A DNA stretch of 64,000 nucleotides from Antedon bifida (lineage: Eukaryota > Echinodermata > Crinoidea > Comatulida > Antedonidae). The notes beneath the pieces were generated by a model. It was given only the letters and a program-made list of their open reading frames with translations. It did no database searches and was not told the DNA's origin. The stretch spans positions 5,582,501 through 5,646,500 of the forward strand of contig OY727094.1 of assembly GCA_963402885.1 (NCBI GenBank), in the 5' to 3' direction. Position 1 is the first letter of the stretch, and every line of letters begins with the position of its first letter. This document shows positions 32,594 to 44,960 of the stretch, one piece after another. The position numbers and the translations under genes are program-made.

Positions 32594-32738
32594 CCCTTTC
32601 ACACAAAAGCAAAACTCCGGTGTTTTGGTGTGAAAGATAAAATCAAGCAACTCCGGAGTTTAAAACTGCGGGGTTGAACAGCTGAACATCCTCCGGAGAA
32701 CGAACTGCGGGGACACCCCGGTGTTTTGGTGTGAAAGG
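32594..32738. mobile_element. 145-bp MITE with CCCTTTCACAC ends, copy 1
   Basis: The ends CCCTTTCACAC and GTGTGAAAGG are flanked by TAC on both sides (3-bp duplication, as in Harbinger-like elements). The interior is a mosaic of ACTCCGGAGTTT and GTGTTTTGGTGTGAAAG palindromes. Copy 2 lies at 38689-38833. Confidence 0.75.
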
Positions 32739-33041
32739 TACCGACATCAAACTCCGGAGTTTTCAGGTCAAAAGGTAATCCTCACACGATCACTCATTGC
32801 TTTAGTATTATTTCAAAATACTTTAAATATTTGTAAAAAATATATAGCGGGTCTAGAAAATAAGTAGTATCAATAAAACCTAATTTGTATATTTTAGCTA
32901 ATTTGCATTATTAAGTTCCTAAGGTGTGATAAAGTTGTGATTTGTAGAATTCCATCTCCTCAATACTGTATATTAATAAAGAAAAGCATTTGTTTGTAAT
33001 TTGTTTGACTTTGGGCTATTTTATGAGCTACATCGATCTAA

Positions 33042-33204
33042 AAAAAGGGCTATTACAGCTAATACTGCAACACCAATAACTTCTATAATTATTCTTTCGT
33101 CGAAGGAAGTAGAAGAGTTATTATCCGACAAACGGTTATAACTGTAATTAGGTGGTGGTTGGTTCGAAGAGGAAGAATTAGTAGTCGAAGAATAAGAAGA
33201 AGAG
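33042..33204 (-). pseudogene. Gene C, frame-shifted remnant of linker and membrane tail
   Basis: Out of frame with gene C by +1, this tract reads SSSSNQPPPNYSYNRLSDNN and then IIIEVIGVAVLAVIALF before a TAG, matching the end of gene B and F. It is now 3' UTR of gene C. The same arrangement exists after gene D (about 39148-39310). Confidence 0.75.
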
Positions 33205-33697
33205 CTAATGCATACTTGTTAAATATGGGTTACTGTAAGGTGGTTGATTTGAAGAGTGACTGTGGGCATGATACGGTGACAAATAAGTAATTAGATATTC
33301 TGGATAAACCTGATTGTTATCAAACACCACAAAAATACTTGGATTAGCTACATCATCAACACAAGAGTCATACATCCCCTTTGACTTATCTGCCGTGTCT
33401 TTAAACGGTGGCTGGCGCATCTCTTCTGTGCCAACTGTGTAGCTACCAACAAGAACTCTTGCAACAAACATTCTCTGTCTACAAGTACTGTCTTTTCCAG
33501 CATAATCATTGGAATACTTTGCTGACGTTGCAAAATAAGCTCCTTGTCCATAAATATGACCAACTCGTGTACCGCTTAAACGGAAGTCAAAATTGTCACG
33601 ACAGATGTCGTCCAATTTTTTCGGCGATGTTCCGTGAAACAGTCGACGCTCTTCAACCTTTCTACTAGAGTTTTCCTTTAACATGGCTGTCCTTTTC
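33205..33697 (-). CDS. Gene C, terminal PARP exon, truncated before the membrane anchor
   Basis: It opens after TTAATCTTACAAG (phase 2). From the ATG at 33684 it gives 159 residues with the full H-Y-I set: RRLFHGTSPKKLDD, GQGAYFATSAKYSNDY, NPSIFVVFDNNQVYPEYLI. The linker is cut short after NPYLTSMH by a stop created by one extra A in the word AGCTAATGCAT (AGCTATGCAT in E, F and G). In the shifted frame the Ser-rich linker and a hydrophobic tail (IEVIGVAVLAVIALF) are still readable to about 33042, so the loss is recent. If expressed, it would be a soluble, anchor-less enzyme. Confidence 0.8.
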
Positions 33698-33719
33698 CTT
33701 GTAAGATTAAAACAAAATA

Positions 33720-34500
33720 AATGTTTTAGTTAGTTACACAAATAGAGGCGGATTTATCTTTACCAACACCAACATCGTAAAGTCACAGTAGGCTTATGTC
33801 GACCATGAACTGAAAGTAACGTGATTTACATTTGCGTTTTAGATAAAAATATGAAATTGTAAATTGAAAGAAGTTTAAAATTAATAAGAGAAGATACGGT
33901 ATTAATAATAAAAGAATATTATCGCAAAACTAAAAAACGATTGCACATTATAAAGAACAAAATGCATATTTAAAGAGCTCCGAAAAAAGGCTCGGACACG
34001 TACTTGAATAGCTGCGTAACACTTTCAAAAGGGCTTCTACAATTTGTTGAAGAGCTCCGTAACACCTTTAAACTGGCTCGCACAATATTGAAGAGCTCCG
34101 TAACAAATTCTTTAACCTGCAATATCACCTTAATTATTTTGTTCAAGAGATATTGCATAAACACTGTTTCATTAGTATGGTAAACATATAATATGTAATA
34201 TCATATATCATGATGATAAACATGAAGCGAATTTTTGCTTTAAGTCGGTTTTCAGTTAAGCAAGATTAATTAATAAATGCAAATACTATAATAATTAAAA
34301 AGATATATTAAGAACCTCATCTTGCATTTTACTAATATGAACATTCATTATACAAGACCGAAGCGAGTTTTCACATTATAGCCTATGTCAATTTTGAGAT
34401 ATCGTGCAAACTTTTCTTGAAACCATAGATGATCTGCTTGGTAAAGATTGGATTAATCAACAAAATAACAAAATGTATAGAATAAAATATATCGTAATAA
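33720..34500. other. Intron of gene C with GAGCTCCG(T/A)AACA words
   Basis: Between the two coding exons. The word GAGCTCCGTAACA(C/A) with AATTCAAA/GGCTCG(C/G)ACA recurs about five times (33975-34110), a loose 35-45 bp tandem repeat that also occurs at 28980-29130, 40140-40280, 46160-46300 and 54830-55090. The open frames there are repeat translations. Confidence 0.45.
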
Positions 34501-34507
34501 TTAGTAA

Positions 34508-35301
34508 TGGGTGTCTAGAAAACTCAGATCTCAGATATATCTGAGTTTTCTAGATCTAGAAAACTCAAATATCAAGATCTGAGTTTTCTAGTTCCAAAAT
34601 GGAACTGGAAAACCCAGATCATCAAATGGATCGTTCCATTAATAGAGGGTAGCTTGTTTGAAATACTACAGTATTATACGTTTTCTTACTAAAAATAATA
34701 ATTATTGTAATTTGTAGTAGCAGCCTACGACTTAAATCATAAAGAAATACAGTATACACCTTTTAAAATGCAGACTTAGCATTTAGGCCTAGCCTAGCTA
34801 AGCAAACTCAATTCAACTCAACGTGAGGTGGGCGCTATCCCGATGTATCGCGAAGAGTAGGCCTGGCCCGGGTACTAGGCTAGAAGTGGTCAACTCGTAC
34901 CCAAAAAAACTCGTACCTATTCCTAACTTGGCTACTGACTCGTACCTCAACCAACTCGTACCCACACCAACTTGTACACCTAATTTTTAAGCCTACATTT
35001 TAACGGTAACGTGCACTGTATTTTCTTTATGATTTCAAACAAGCTACCTTCTGATAATAATGGAACGATCCATTTGATGATCTCGGTTTTTTGGAACTAG
35101 AAAACTCAGATCTTGATATCTGAGTAGATCTAGAAAATTCAGATATCTGAGTTTTCTAGATCTAGAAAACTCAGATATCTGCTAGATCTAAAAACTCAGA
35201 TATATCCAATAAGTGTATAGTGAATTTTGTCCAAGATGGGGAAACCCCTCTCGATATATCTGAGATCTGACTTTTCTAGATCTGAGTTTTCTAGACACCC
35301 A
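34508..35301. mobile_element. TIR element with TGGGTGTCTAGAAAACTCAG ends, copy 1
   Basis: The left end TGGGTGTCTAGAAAACTCAG is mirrored by CTGAGTTTTCTAGACACCCA at the right. Both subterminal zones are made of AAACTCAGATCTAGA palindromic units. The middle holds ACTCGTACC repeats and CTAGGCCTGG words and no gene. Flanks (TTAGTAA / TAAATAA) resemble a 7-bp duplication; the matching place in gene B (29545) lacks the element. Copies: 40683-41075 (shorter) and 46702-47491. Confidence 0.75.
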
Positions 35302-35336
35302 TAAATAACACATCTTAGTAATATATTTCAAAATAC

Positions 35337-35492
35337 CTTGTAAATGCTTCCCTGCATATCTCATTTTCAATCCGCTCAATCTTTGTTACTGCTCCACCTG
35401 GAAGAGTTGCTGTAAACATTTCTAATATTTCTTTGAATTCTTCTGTTTTCTTACTAACTCTCTTAAGTTGATAATGTCTTATGTTGTTTGAC
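35337..35492 (-). CDS. Gene C, exon with the N-terminal part of the PARP fold
   Basis: It codes SNNIRHYQLKRVSKKTEEFK, EILEMFTATLPGGAVTKIER, IENEICREAFA and a split Arg, between CTTGCATTGCAG and CAAG/GTATTT (here ACAAG/GTATT). Phase 2 at both ends, so it fits the terminal exon 33205-33697. The copy at 47527-47682 differs at very few positions. Confidence 0.8.
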
Positions 35493-35920
35493 CTGCAATG
35501 CAAGATGATAATATTGCTCAAAGGTGAGACATTCATGGGCTAAGGATCGTCCAAAACCAGGCCTAATTCGGGTTTATTTCCATTGTCCTTAAAGTAATAC
35601 AACCATTTAAAATGTAGATTTAAATTTAGATGATATGTCATAAGATGCACGATTGTTTTTGACAAATTTTCTGACATTTTTATACTCTTTGTGCTTTTCG
35701 AGAAATCCAAGATGGCGTCCAAATGGTTGCCATTTTAATTAGTCTATAACTTGGTAACCGTTTGTTGTCATAGTATTGATTTTAGTCTCAAATAGTTCAC
35801 AATACATTCCTATTCGCTCTAACAGAAAATGTCACAAAATGGCTGCTACTGCAGTTTCTGGCAGTTTGACCTTTGACCTGGTCTTATCATATCTCGGTAA
35901 TGACTTTTCATAAAGATTAA

Positions 35921-36405
35921 AGATGTATTGTCCCTTTTTAAATATTTTGAAAAAAAGTGGGTCATTTTGAAGTATCATAATAGTCAAAAAAATAATAATT
36001 TAACCGAAATACAGACGTTTTTTGTTTAAAAAATAACTTTGACTTCCAGTCAAAGTTTTCAATCAAAACATATCTTATAATGCAACGCGCTCTGTATGCA
36101 TAATCATAAAATTTCCTCGCGATATGTGTGAAAACACCTTCTCAACCGCAACGAGTTGTAAACAATCATAATTAGCATCATGCATAATGCATACTCATGG
36201 TTTGAAATCTTTGTTTACTTTCGCTAGTGTCGATTTTCCAGACGAAATGTAATCAAATTAATTTACCTGTTAATTACGTAAACTTGTTGTTTTTGGCTCG
36301 AATTTTCGACTTAAAGTGAATAACTTTAATATTACTTTGATATGGCCAATTTAAATTTAGAATATATTTTTTTTCATTTTTTGTGTTTCAAGGGACAATA
36401 CATCT
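35921..36405. mobile_element. TTAA-flanked MITE, copy 4
   Basis: TTAA (35917-35920), AGATGTATTGTCCC ... GGGACAATACATCT, TTAA (36406-36409). It is inserted in the TGACC-repeat intron at AGATTGAGATTAGG, which is uninterrupted in B (about 30308) and D (about 41718). Confidence 0.9.
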
Positions 36406-37064
36406 TTAAGATTAGGTCAACATTTTTCAAAACATGCATATTTTTATTTGGTGTAATGAAATATTGAATCCAAAATGACCGGAAAGGAGGTTATTGACCT
36501 CTTATTGACCTATCTATATATCATTTACCGTATCTCAAAAAATATTGACCAATACTCTCTGTCGCTTCGGACAAGATAGGTCATGGGGATAAAGCCTTGT
36601 ATGTATACTTACATTTTTCCTATTGAAACACTTGCAGCATATTGTAGTTTGTAACGGTATACCCTGCTGTAAGTTCACTTCAATATTATTTTGCTCACGA
36701 AAATATAGTTGTTTACGGCATTAACTTAAAACCGGCAAATGTGACACATCACGATCTTATCGGCACACAAGTGTCTCTAGTATAATTAACTTATTTGTAT
36801 CCAAAGGTTGGTCTATATAAATGACAAGATAAAAGGCTGATGATGAGCTACTTCTGTAGGCATACAAATAACATGACATAATCAACAAAGATATTAACAA
36901 TGGATTTTTTCAAAGAAGATCAACACACCTATCTTATCTGACTTATCTCTCTATGATATCAAATTAATATAGGGGTTTTTCCAGAATTAGTTATAAATTG
37001 TATTTGTAAATCATAATGATAAATACTAATATATAATACCATTTTTATTAATAAGCATACTTAC

Positions 37065-37290
37065 CTTATGTTCAGAGGGTACTTCTGTTATCGCCTTAAC
37101 CTGGGGTTGGTCCGAGTAATCTCCGCTCTAATCGATCCCACATCTCTTGCAGACTGTTTACAAATAGCCCGATCAGATCCAGTTGTGACTGACGTCACTG
37201 GACTGTTACAGACTCCATCTGGTTTATATTTTAATATGCATAGGCCAGGTTATATCAAAGTGCGTAACGTTACGCGTGCATGTGACGTTT
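37065..37290 (-). promoter_or_regulatory. Upstream block of gene C: palindrome, TATA, CRE, donor
   Basis: Nearly identical to the gene B block: GCGTAACGTTACGC near 37262, TATAAA near 37223, TGACGTCA near 37190 and the donor CATAAG/GTAAGTATG ending at 37065. The plus-strand 78-codon frame over it is a shadow that is conserved only because the DNA is. Confidence 0.5.
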
Positions 37291-38275
37291 CGAAAACAAA
37301 ATAGTAGAAAAAAGAATGCAAAAACAAATTATTTAGTAAATAGTGCTCACTAATAAAGACAATTTAGTCCATCTAAATATATAAGAATTCAAAGGGTAAA
37401 ATTGTACCATAGAAATTACGCGAAACTCGAACGTAGTAAAACGTGCCTCACGGGCCAAGATGCGCAGATATTTGTATATATAACAATTCGTTAATGATGT
37501 AAATGTTGTTGTATGAGCGGGCTCGAAACTATTAGTAAAGCTTTTCGTTTTAGGTGTTGGAGTTGTAAACAACCCAACGAAAAATGATACTTCAAAGGGA
37601 GGATACTGCCTGAAAAGTAAATCGCATTTTGGTCTCTGGATGTAGCTTGACCCATATATATCTGACACACCATAGATTTACTTATTTTATCCATGTGTAC
37701 ACATCTTTGCCTTTCCTTACATTTGAAAATTATACCAGTCACGTCGAAGCTTCCTTCAATACAGTACAGTAGAACCCCCTCCTTTGGGACACCCCTATTC
37801 TAGGGACTTTTGTATAATGGGACACTTTCTCACGAAACGAACAGCAGCAATATATGTTTTCCCACTACGACCAACCACTACTCCGGGGACACCGGACACT
37901 CAGGGTCCTATTAAACGGAGACTCTTTTGACTGCCAAATGGTTGATTCAACCCTAAGAAGACATTTTCCCCATCACAAAAACAACAAAAATGCCCAAGAT
38001 TCAACATCTTTTATTGCATTCAATTAATAATGTGTCTTAGTGAAAAGGGAGGGTACATATTCCTCCCCTGAATTTATAGCCTCTCTACCCGAACACTAAC
38101 AGAATAGAATAATGACCACTATCATAAGTACGTTTTTAATCAATTTTTATCGTCTTTTTATTGTCATTTATATATTTTAATTAATTATATTAAAAAAATG
38201 TAAATGAAGGCAAATTTGGTTTTAACATCGAAATCAATCATCTTACGTATACTGTATAAGCATATATTAATTTAT

Positions 38276-38465
38276 TACCTCCGCCAAGGAGGTTATATTT
38301 TCACCCCTGTATGTTTGTGTGTGTGTGTGTCTGTCTGTCTGTCTGTGAACAGCCTGGAGGCCACAGTTTTTATCTGAATCTGGCAAAATTTGACCAAACC
38401 AAAAGCTCGGACGAGTTCGACTTTGAGGGGAAAAGGTCATAGGTCAAGGTCACAACTAACAAAAA
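38276..38465 (+). mobile_element. CCTCCGCCAAGGAGGTTAT repeat, copy 2
   Basis: Same as 32186-32385 apart from small changes in the (TCTG)n tract. It was duplicated together with the surrounding unit. Confidence 0.7.
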
Positions 38466-38688
38466 AATACTCTTAACACTGTATCCTATAAATGAGAGAA
38501 AAAACTGTTCCCACATACATATATATACTTATAACAGAGTATCAAAATAAAAGTGCGACGAACTCACACAAGACAAAAAAATAATAGTGTGATTTGATAT
38601 ATTATATAAAATACACAGTTATTAAACAAATAATAAGATAAGATAGAAATCTTACACAAAAATTAATACATTATTTAGCCAATTGTAC

Positions 38689-38833
38689 CCCTTTCACACA
38701 AAAGCAAAACTCCGGTGTTTTGGTGTGAAAGATAAAATCAAGCAACTCCGGAGTTTAAAACTGCGGGGTTGAACAGCTGAACATCCTCCGGAGAACGAAC
38801 TGCGGGGACACCCCGGTGTTTTGGTGTGAAAGG
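38689..38833. mobile_element. 145-bp MITE with CCCTTTCACAC ends, copy 2
   Basis: Identical in layout to 32594-32738 with the same TAC flanks, duplicated with the unit. Confidence 0.75.
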
Positions 38834-39310
38834 TACCGACATCAAACTCCGGAGTTTTCAGGTCAAAAGGTAATCCTCACACGATCACTCATTGCTTTAG
38901 TATTATTTCAAAATACTTTAAATATTTGTAAAAAATATATAGCGGGTCTAGAAAATAAGTAGTATCAATAAAACCTAATTTGTATATTTTAGCTAATTTG
39001 CATTATTAAGTTCCTAAGGTGTGATAAAGTTGTGATTTGTGGAATTCCATCTCCTCAATACTGTATATTAATAAAGAAAAGCATTTGTTTGTAATTTGTT
39101 TGACTTTGGGCTATTTTATGAGCTACATCGATCTAAAAAAAGGGCTATTACAGCTAATACTGCAACACCAATAACTTCTATAATTATTCTTTCGTCGAAG
39201 GAAGTAGAAGAGTTATTATCCGACGAACGGTTATAACTGTAATTAGGTGGTGGTTGGTTCGAAGAGGAAGAATTAGTAGTCGAAGAATAAGAAGAAGAGC
39301 TAATGCATAC

Positions 39311-39794
39311 TTAACTTAAATATGGGTTACTGTAAGGTGGTTGATTTGAAGAGTGACTGTGGGCATGATACGGTGACAAATAAGTAATTAGATATTCTGG
39401 ATAAACCTGATTGTTATGAAACACCACAAAAATACTTGGATTAGCTACATCATCAACACAAGAGTCATACATCCCCTTTGACTTATCTGCCGGGTCTTTA
39501 AACGGTGGCCGGGGCATCCCTTCTGTGCCAACTGTGTAGCTACCAACAAGAACTCTTGCAACAAACATTCTCTGTTTACAAGTACTGTCTTTTCCAGCAT
39601 AATCGTTGGAATACTTTGCTGACGTTGCAAAATAAGCTCCTTTTCCATAAATATGACCAACTCGTGTACCGCTTAAACGGAAGTCAAAATTGTCACGACA
39701 GATGTCGTCCAAATTATTCGGCGGTGTTCCGTGAAACAGTCGACGCTCTTCAACCTTTCTACTAGACTTTTTTTTTACCATGGCTATCTTTTTC
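39311..39794 (-). CDS. Gene D, terminal PARP exon, truncated before the membrane anchor
   Basis: It gives 156 residues from the ATG at 39781 (MVKKKSSRKVEERRLFHGTP). It keeps catalytic His, Tyr (GKGAYFAT) and Ile (NPSIFVVFHNNQVYPEYLI). Note FHNNQ where others have FDNNQ. It shares the extra-A frameshift with gene C and carries a second change (CTTAACTTAAAT for CTTGTTAAAT) that ends it even earlier, after NPYLS. The anchor remains readable out of frame downstream. Confidence 0.8.
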
Positions 39795-40682
39795 CTTGTA
39801 AAATTAAAACAAAATAAATGTTTTAGTTAGTTACACAAATAGAGGCGGATTTATCTTTACCAACACCAACATCGTTAAGTCACAGTAGGCTTATGTCGAC
39901 CATGAACTGAAAGAAACTCAACTGAAAGTGCACCCTTATCGACTTTCCAGCAACTTCAATGGAACTGAACAGATCTAGTACGTACGAATATGTTTTCAAT
40001 GAACTCATTATTAGATAAAATCATGAAATTTTAAATTGAAAGAAGTTTAAAATTAATAAGAGAAGATACGGTATTAACAATAAAAGAATATTATCGCAAA
40101 ATTAAAAACAATTGCACATTATAAAGAACAAAATGCATATTTAAGGAGCTCCGAAAAAAGGCTCGGACACGTACTTGAATAGCTGCGTAACACTTTCAAA
40201 AGGGCTTCTACAAATTGTTGAAGAGCTCCGTAACACCTTTAAACTGGCTCGCACAATATTGAAGAGCTCCGTAACAAATTCTTTAACCTGCAATATCACC
40301 TTAATTATTTTGTTCAAGAGATATTGCATAAACACTGTTTCATTAGTATGGTAAACATATAATATGTATATATCATATATATCATGATGATAAACATGAA
40401 GCGGATTTTTGCTTTAAGTCGGTTTTCAGTTAAGCAAGATTAATTAATAAATGCCAATACTATAATAATTAGAAAGATATAATTATTAAGAACCTCATCT
40501 TGCATTTTACTAATATGAACATTCATTATACAAGACCGAAGCGAGTTTTCACATTATAGCCTATGTCAACTTTGAGATATCGTGCAAACTTTTCTTGAAA
40601 CCATAGATGATCTGCTTGTTAAAGATCGGGCTAATCAACAAAATAACAAAGTGTATAGAATATAATATATCGTAATAAGTAA

Positions 40683-41075
40683 TGGGTGTCTAGAAAACTC
40701 AGATCTAGAAAACTCAGATCTCAGATATATCTGAGTTTTCTAGATCCTACTACTGACTCGTACCTCAACCAACTCGTACCCACACCAACTTATACATACC
40801 TAATTTTTAAGCCTACATTTTAACTGTAACGTGCACTGTATTTTCTTTATGATTTAAGCCGTAGGCCGCTTCTACATGTTACAATATTAGTACACAGTAA
40901 TCAGTTTTAATAATACTCTAGTATTTCAAATGACCTACCTTCTGATTAATAATGGAATGATCAAAATGACCTACCAACCAATCATTTGGATATTGATATC
41001 TGAGTTTTCTAGATCTAGAAAACTCAGATATATCTGAGATCTGAGTTTTCTAGATCTGAGTTTTCTAGACACTCA
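40683..41075. mobile_element. TIR element with TGGGTGTCTAGAAAACTCAG ends, copy 2 (short)
   Basis: Same termini as 34508-35301 but with about half of the interior missing. Right end CTAGACACTCA. Flanking TAAGTAA occurs on both sides, a clean 7-bp target duplication. Confidence 0.75.
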
Positions 41076-41129
41076 TAAGTAACACGTCTCAGTAAAAAAA
41101 AAAATAATATCAGATATATTTCAAAATAC

Positions 41130-41291
41130 CTTGCAAATGCTTCCCTGCATGTCTCATTTTCAATCCGCTCAATCCTTGTTATTGCTCCACCTGGAAGAGT
41201 TGCTGTGAACATTTCTGATATTTCTTTGTATTCTTCATTGTCTGTTTCCTTACGAACTCTCGTAAGTTGATAATGTCTTATGTTGTTTGAC
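41130..41291 (-). CDS. Gene D, exon with the N-terminal part of the PARP fold
   Basis: It codes SNNIRHYQLTRVRKETDNEE, YKEISEMFTATLPGGAITRI, ERIENETCREAFA and a split Arg. It is two codons longer than B, C and E (TDNEEYKE), like gene A and G, which suggests the longer form is ancestral. Phase 2 at both ends. Confidence 0.8.
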
Positions 41292-42299
41292 CTGCAATGC
41301 AAGATGATAATATTGCTGAAAGGTGAGACATTCGTCCAAAACCAGGCCAAATTCGGGTTTATTTCCATTGTCCTTGAGGTAATACAACCATTTAAAATGT
41401 AGATTTAAATTTAGGTGATATGTCAAAAGATGCACGATTGTTTTTGACTAATTTTCTAACATTTTATACATTCTCAGAAAAATCATCTTTGTGCTCTCCG
41501 AGAAATCCAAGATGGCGTCAAAAATGGCTGCCATTTTAATTAGTCTATAACTTGGTAACCGCTTGTTGTCATAGAGTGTGGATTTTGTGTCAAATAGTTC
41601 ACAATATATACATTCATATTCGCTCTAACAGAAAATGTTGTCACAAAATGGCTGCTACTGCAGTTTCTGGCAGTTTGACCTGGTGTTATCATATCTCGGT
41701 AATGGCTTGTCATAGAGATTGAGATTAGGTCCAAATTTTCAAACATGCATATTTTTATTTGGTGTAATAAAATATTGTATCCCAAAATGACCGGAAGTGA
41801 GCTATTGACCTCTTATTGACCTATCTATATATCTTTTACCGTATATAAAAAAATATTGACCAATACTCTCTGTCGCTCCGGACAAGATAGGTCAAGGGGA
41901 TAAAGCCTTGTATGTATACTTACATTTTTCCTATTGAAACACTTGCAGCATATTGTAGTTTGTAACGGTATACCCTGCTGTAAGTTCACTTCAATATTAT
42001 TTTGCTAACGAAAATATAGTTGTTTACGGCATTAACTTAAAACCGGCAAATGTGACACATACACATCACAATCTTATCGGCACACAAGTGTCTCTAGTAT
42101 AATTAACTTATTTGTATCCAAAGTTTGGTCTATATAATGATAAGATAAAAGGGTGATGATGAGCTACTTCTGTAGGCATACAAATAACATGACATAATCA
42201 ACAAAGATATTAACAATGGATTTTTTCAAAGAAGATCAACACACCTATCTTATCTGACTTATCTCTCTATGATATAAATATAGGGTTTTTTCCAGAATT

Positions 42300-43490
42300 A
42301 ATTAAAATTGTATTTGTAAATCATAATGATAAATACTAATATAAATGACATTTTTATAAATAAGCATATATGATATCAGAACTAGATATTAGTTCATTAT
42401 TTAAAAAAATATAATATTCTTACAAAATTAGAAATTTTAAAGATATAAGAATTAAACTATAGGCCTACTTCAAGGTTGTGTACTCCCCAGTAGTTTGATT
42501 TTGTTTTTAAGTTGTTTAATTGATTGTTGTGAATTATGCAATATTACTGTATAATAATCTTGTATGGTATGGCAAGCAGAATACACCAGTGATGTTCCAT
42601 AGACATCGGCACCTAGTCGAGGTTCTAGACGGAGGTTTGAATTTATATTAGTAAAAAGAAAAATATTTTGGCACATATGGCGTTTCATACGTTTACTACT
42701 CGAAATAACTACAGACTTGGGGAAAGTCTAATCGGCACCCAACTGTTGGTTAGCTCAATCACGAATAAATAATAATGATTTATCCAAGGTTCAATTAATG
42801 TGGTGTAACCTTCTAGCGTCAGATCCAAAATATCAATGCATTTAAAAAAATAAATTTAAAGAAAACATGACATTTATTTTCTTGGTAATAATTAAAAAAT
42901 AAAGATAATGGGAATTTTATGAAGACAGAAATTATTTAAAATGTTACTATTCTTAAACAGAACAAAACTAACTGTTCTTAAATTATCACTACCGTATATT
43001 GTTTCTAATTAAACAATAAATACATAAAAACGATTAATTACAAATAACAAATAACTGAGCATTTAATCATCTATCTTGTCAAAGTAATTCTTTAATCATC
43101 ACCAGATATACTCCCCCCCCCCCGCCCCTCATGGATGTGTCTTATCCCCTGTCCTATCTTCTTGATAGACACAATGACATGAGAATAGATAAAGGTGATT
43201 GCTTCCTAATTAAGTATATGCCGACGACTCAACACTCACTCTAATCTAAGCCTGGACGAGTTTTCATCATAAATAATCATTTTATAAACTACACCTTAAC
43301 ATCATTTTAAATACTATTTAGATATTTAATAATATTTCAATATTTAACTTGTTTCTAGTAGAAACATTGAATTTAACATTGTGAGCTATTAATAACATGT
43401 ATTTTATAGTAATTTAATTATATCATAAAACATTACTGGGCGTAGGTTAGTCAGCCTACTCGGCAATAGAAATTTGATTTTTGTTGTTGC
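42300..43490. other. Region upstream of gene D without the palindrome/TATA/CRE block
   Basis: Where B, C and E have the upstream block, D instead has sequence also found at 45030-45235 and 58760-58945 (GATATCAGAACTAGA, GTTAGTTCATTATTTAAAAA). 42470-42700 carries a minus-strand frame RLEPRLGADVYGTSLVYSAC shared with 62760-62890. The rest, with a C-rich run near 43110-43125, is unassigned. Confidence 0.45.
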
Positions 43491-43499
43491 TGCTAAGCT

Positions 43500-44960
43500 T
43501 TTCTATTTATTTATTTATTTGGAATTACACCTTTAGATCGGTGTCACACTTAGCACAAAGGTGCATCTTTCACAATAACAATATAAAATATAACAATTAA
43601 TTAATTACATACAGAAAAGTATAAAGGCAAAAAAACAACTATCAACCCCTACCCTACCACCCTCCCCCCTCCAGCCAATTTAAATCGATACATACAGTAG
43701 ATCATTACTTTACACAAATGAATACAAAACAAACTATAGTAAAAGTGTATTAAATAAAATCAACTGATAAACACATCTTATTATTATTTTCAATTTACCT
43801 AATGTAGCAATGTAGATAAAATAGTTATTGAGTCATGGAATTCAGTGAATCATTACAAAATTCCCATGCTCTTTTACAAAAACTATCCAAAATATTTTCA
43901 CACTCTTCATCAATTAAATTATCTGAGTATCAAAAAATATATTTAAGTTTTTCATTTTCATGAGAAGTATAAAAAGTATCAAACATTATCTTTGCTGCCA
44001 TTTCTATACATATCCACATATAAAAAATAAATAATTCATTACGAATATTATTTAAAGCTGGACAATTGAGAATGAAATGATGGATGTCTTCGTCCGAATT
44101 TGTACCGCATAATTTACATTTTTTGTTATTATCAATATTCCAATTTGCAGTTCTATCATTCAAAGGTAGAGTATTTGAACGAACTTTAAGTTTTAATGCA
44201 GCACCTTCAACATTAGTTTTTTCAATTAAGTAGTTTTCAAGTCCAGGTTTTTATTTTAATATTTTATAGATGTGGAGATTTTTTTGTAATTCAATTCTCT
44301 ATTCATCTATCATTATAGAGTTAAGTTTCCTTAAAATTTCAGGAATTGAAAAGTAGACCTCTTTGTAATTTCAAAGATTGGTGACAATATTTTTTGATTC
44401 ACAATTAGGCCTACACTTCAAGAGAATATCATTTATACAAGATAGAAACTTATACCTTAAGTTTTAAATCAATAATTAAGTTGTACAGTAGCATTCCAAT
44501 AATTCCAATTTTTGGCCATCGATAGTTTTCCATCTTTATAATTCTATGGAAGTATTTCATACGAAGAGCGTTATGGATCTCGTTATTGGAGACCAACCAA
44601 GCTCTCCATATAAGGTGGCACAAGGTGTATTTCGAGGTGCTTTAAAGATTTAAATTTGGATTTGGAGACGCTCTAGTTTATCTACATCTATTCTACTTAA
44701 AGAGCACCATACTGAACAACCATAGTTGATAGATGGGAGAACTACCGATCTCCACAGAGTATCCCCATAATATACTCTGTTAAAGTCATCAAAGCTACTG
44801 GTAATTGATTTAACGTACGCTATTAATCTTTGACCTTTTTTTTATAACATTCTCAATTTGTATATGGTCATTTAATTTACAAGAAATGTGTACACCAATA
44901 TGATTCAGTTTCAGATATAAAGCCATTACCTAATTTCCATTGTCTTACTTTATCAACACG
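43500..44960 (-). pseudogene. Degenerate LINE ORF2 3' half, minus strand
   Basis: On the minus strand, a frame with LWRSVVLPSINYGCSVWCSL then IDVDKLERLQIQ and ATLYGELGWSPI (about 44580-44760) is typical of the post-RT region of LINEs. Further on, CKLCGTNSDEDIHHFILNCP (about 44060-44125) is the terminal Cys/His cluster. Stops interrupt it. The 3' end abuts (ATTT)n near 43505-43520. It sits between genes D and E. Confidence 0.75.
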
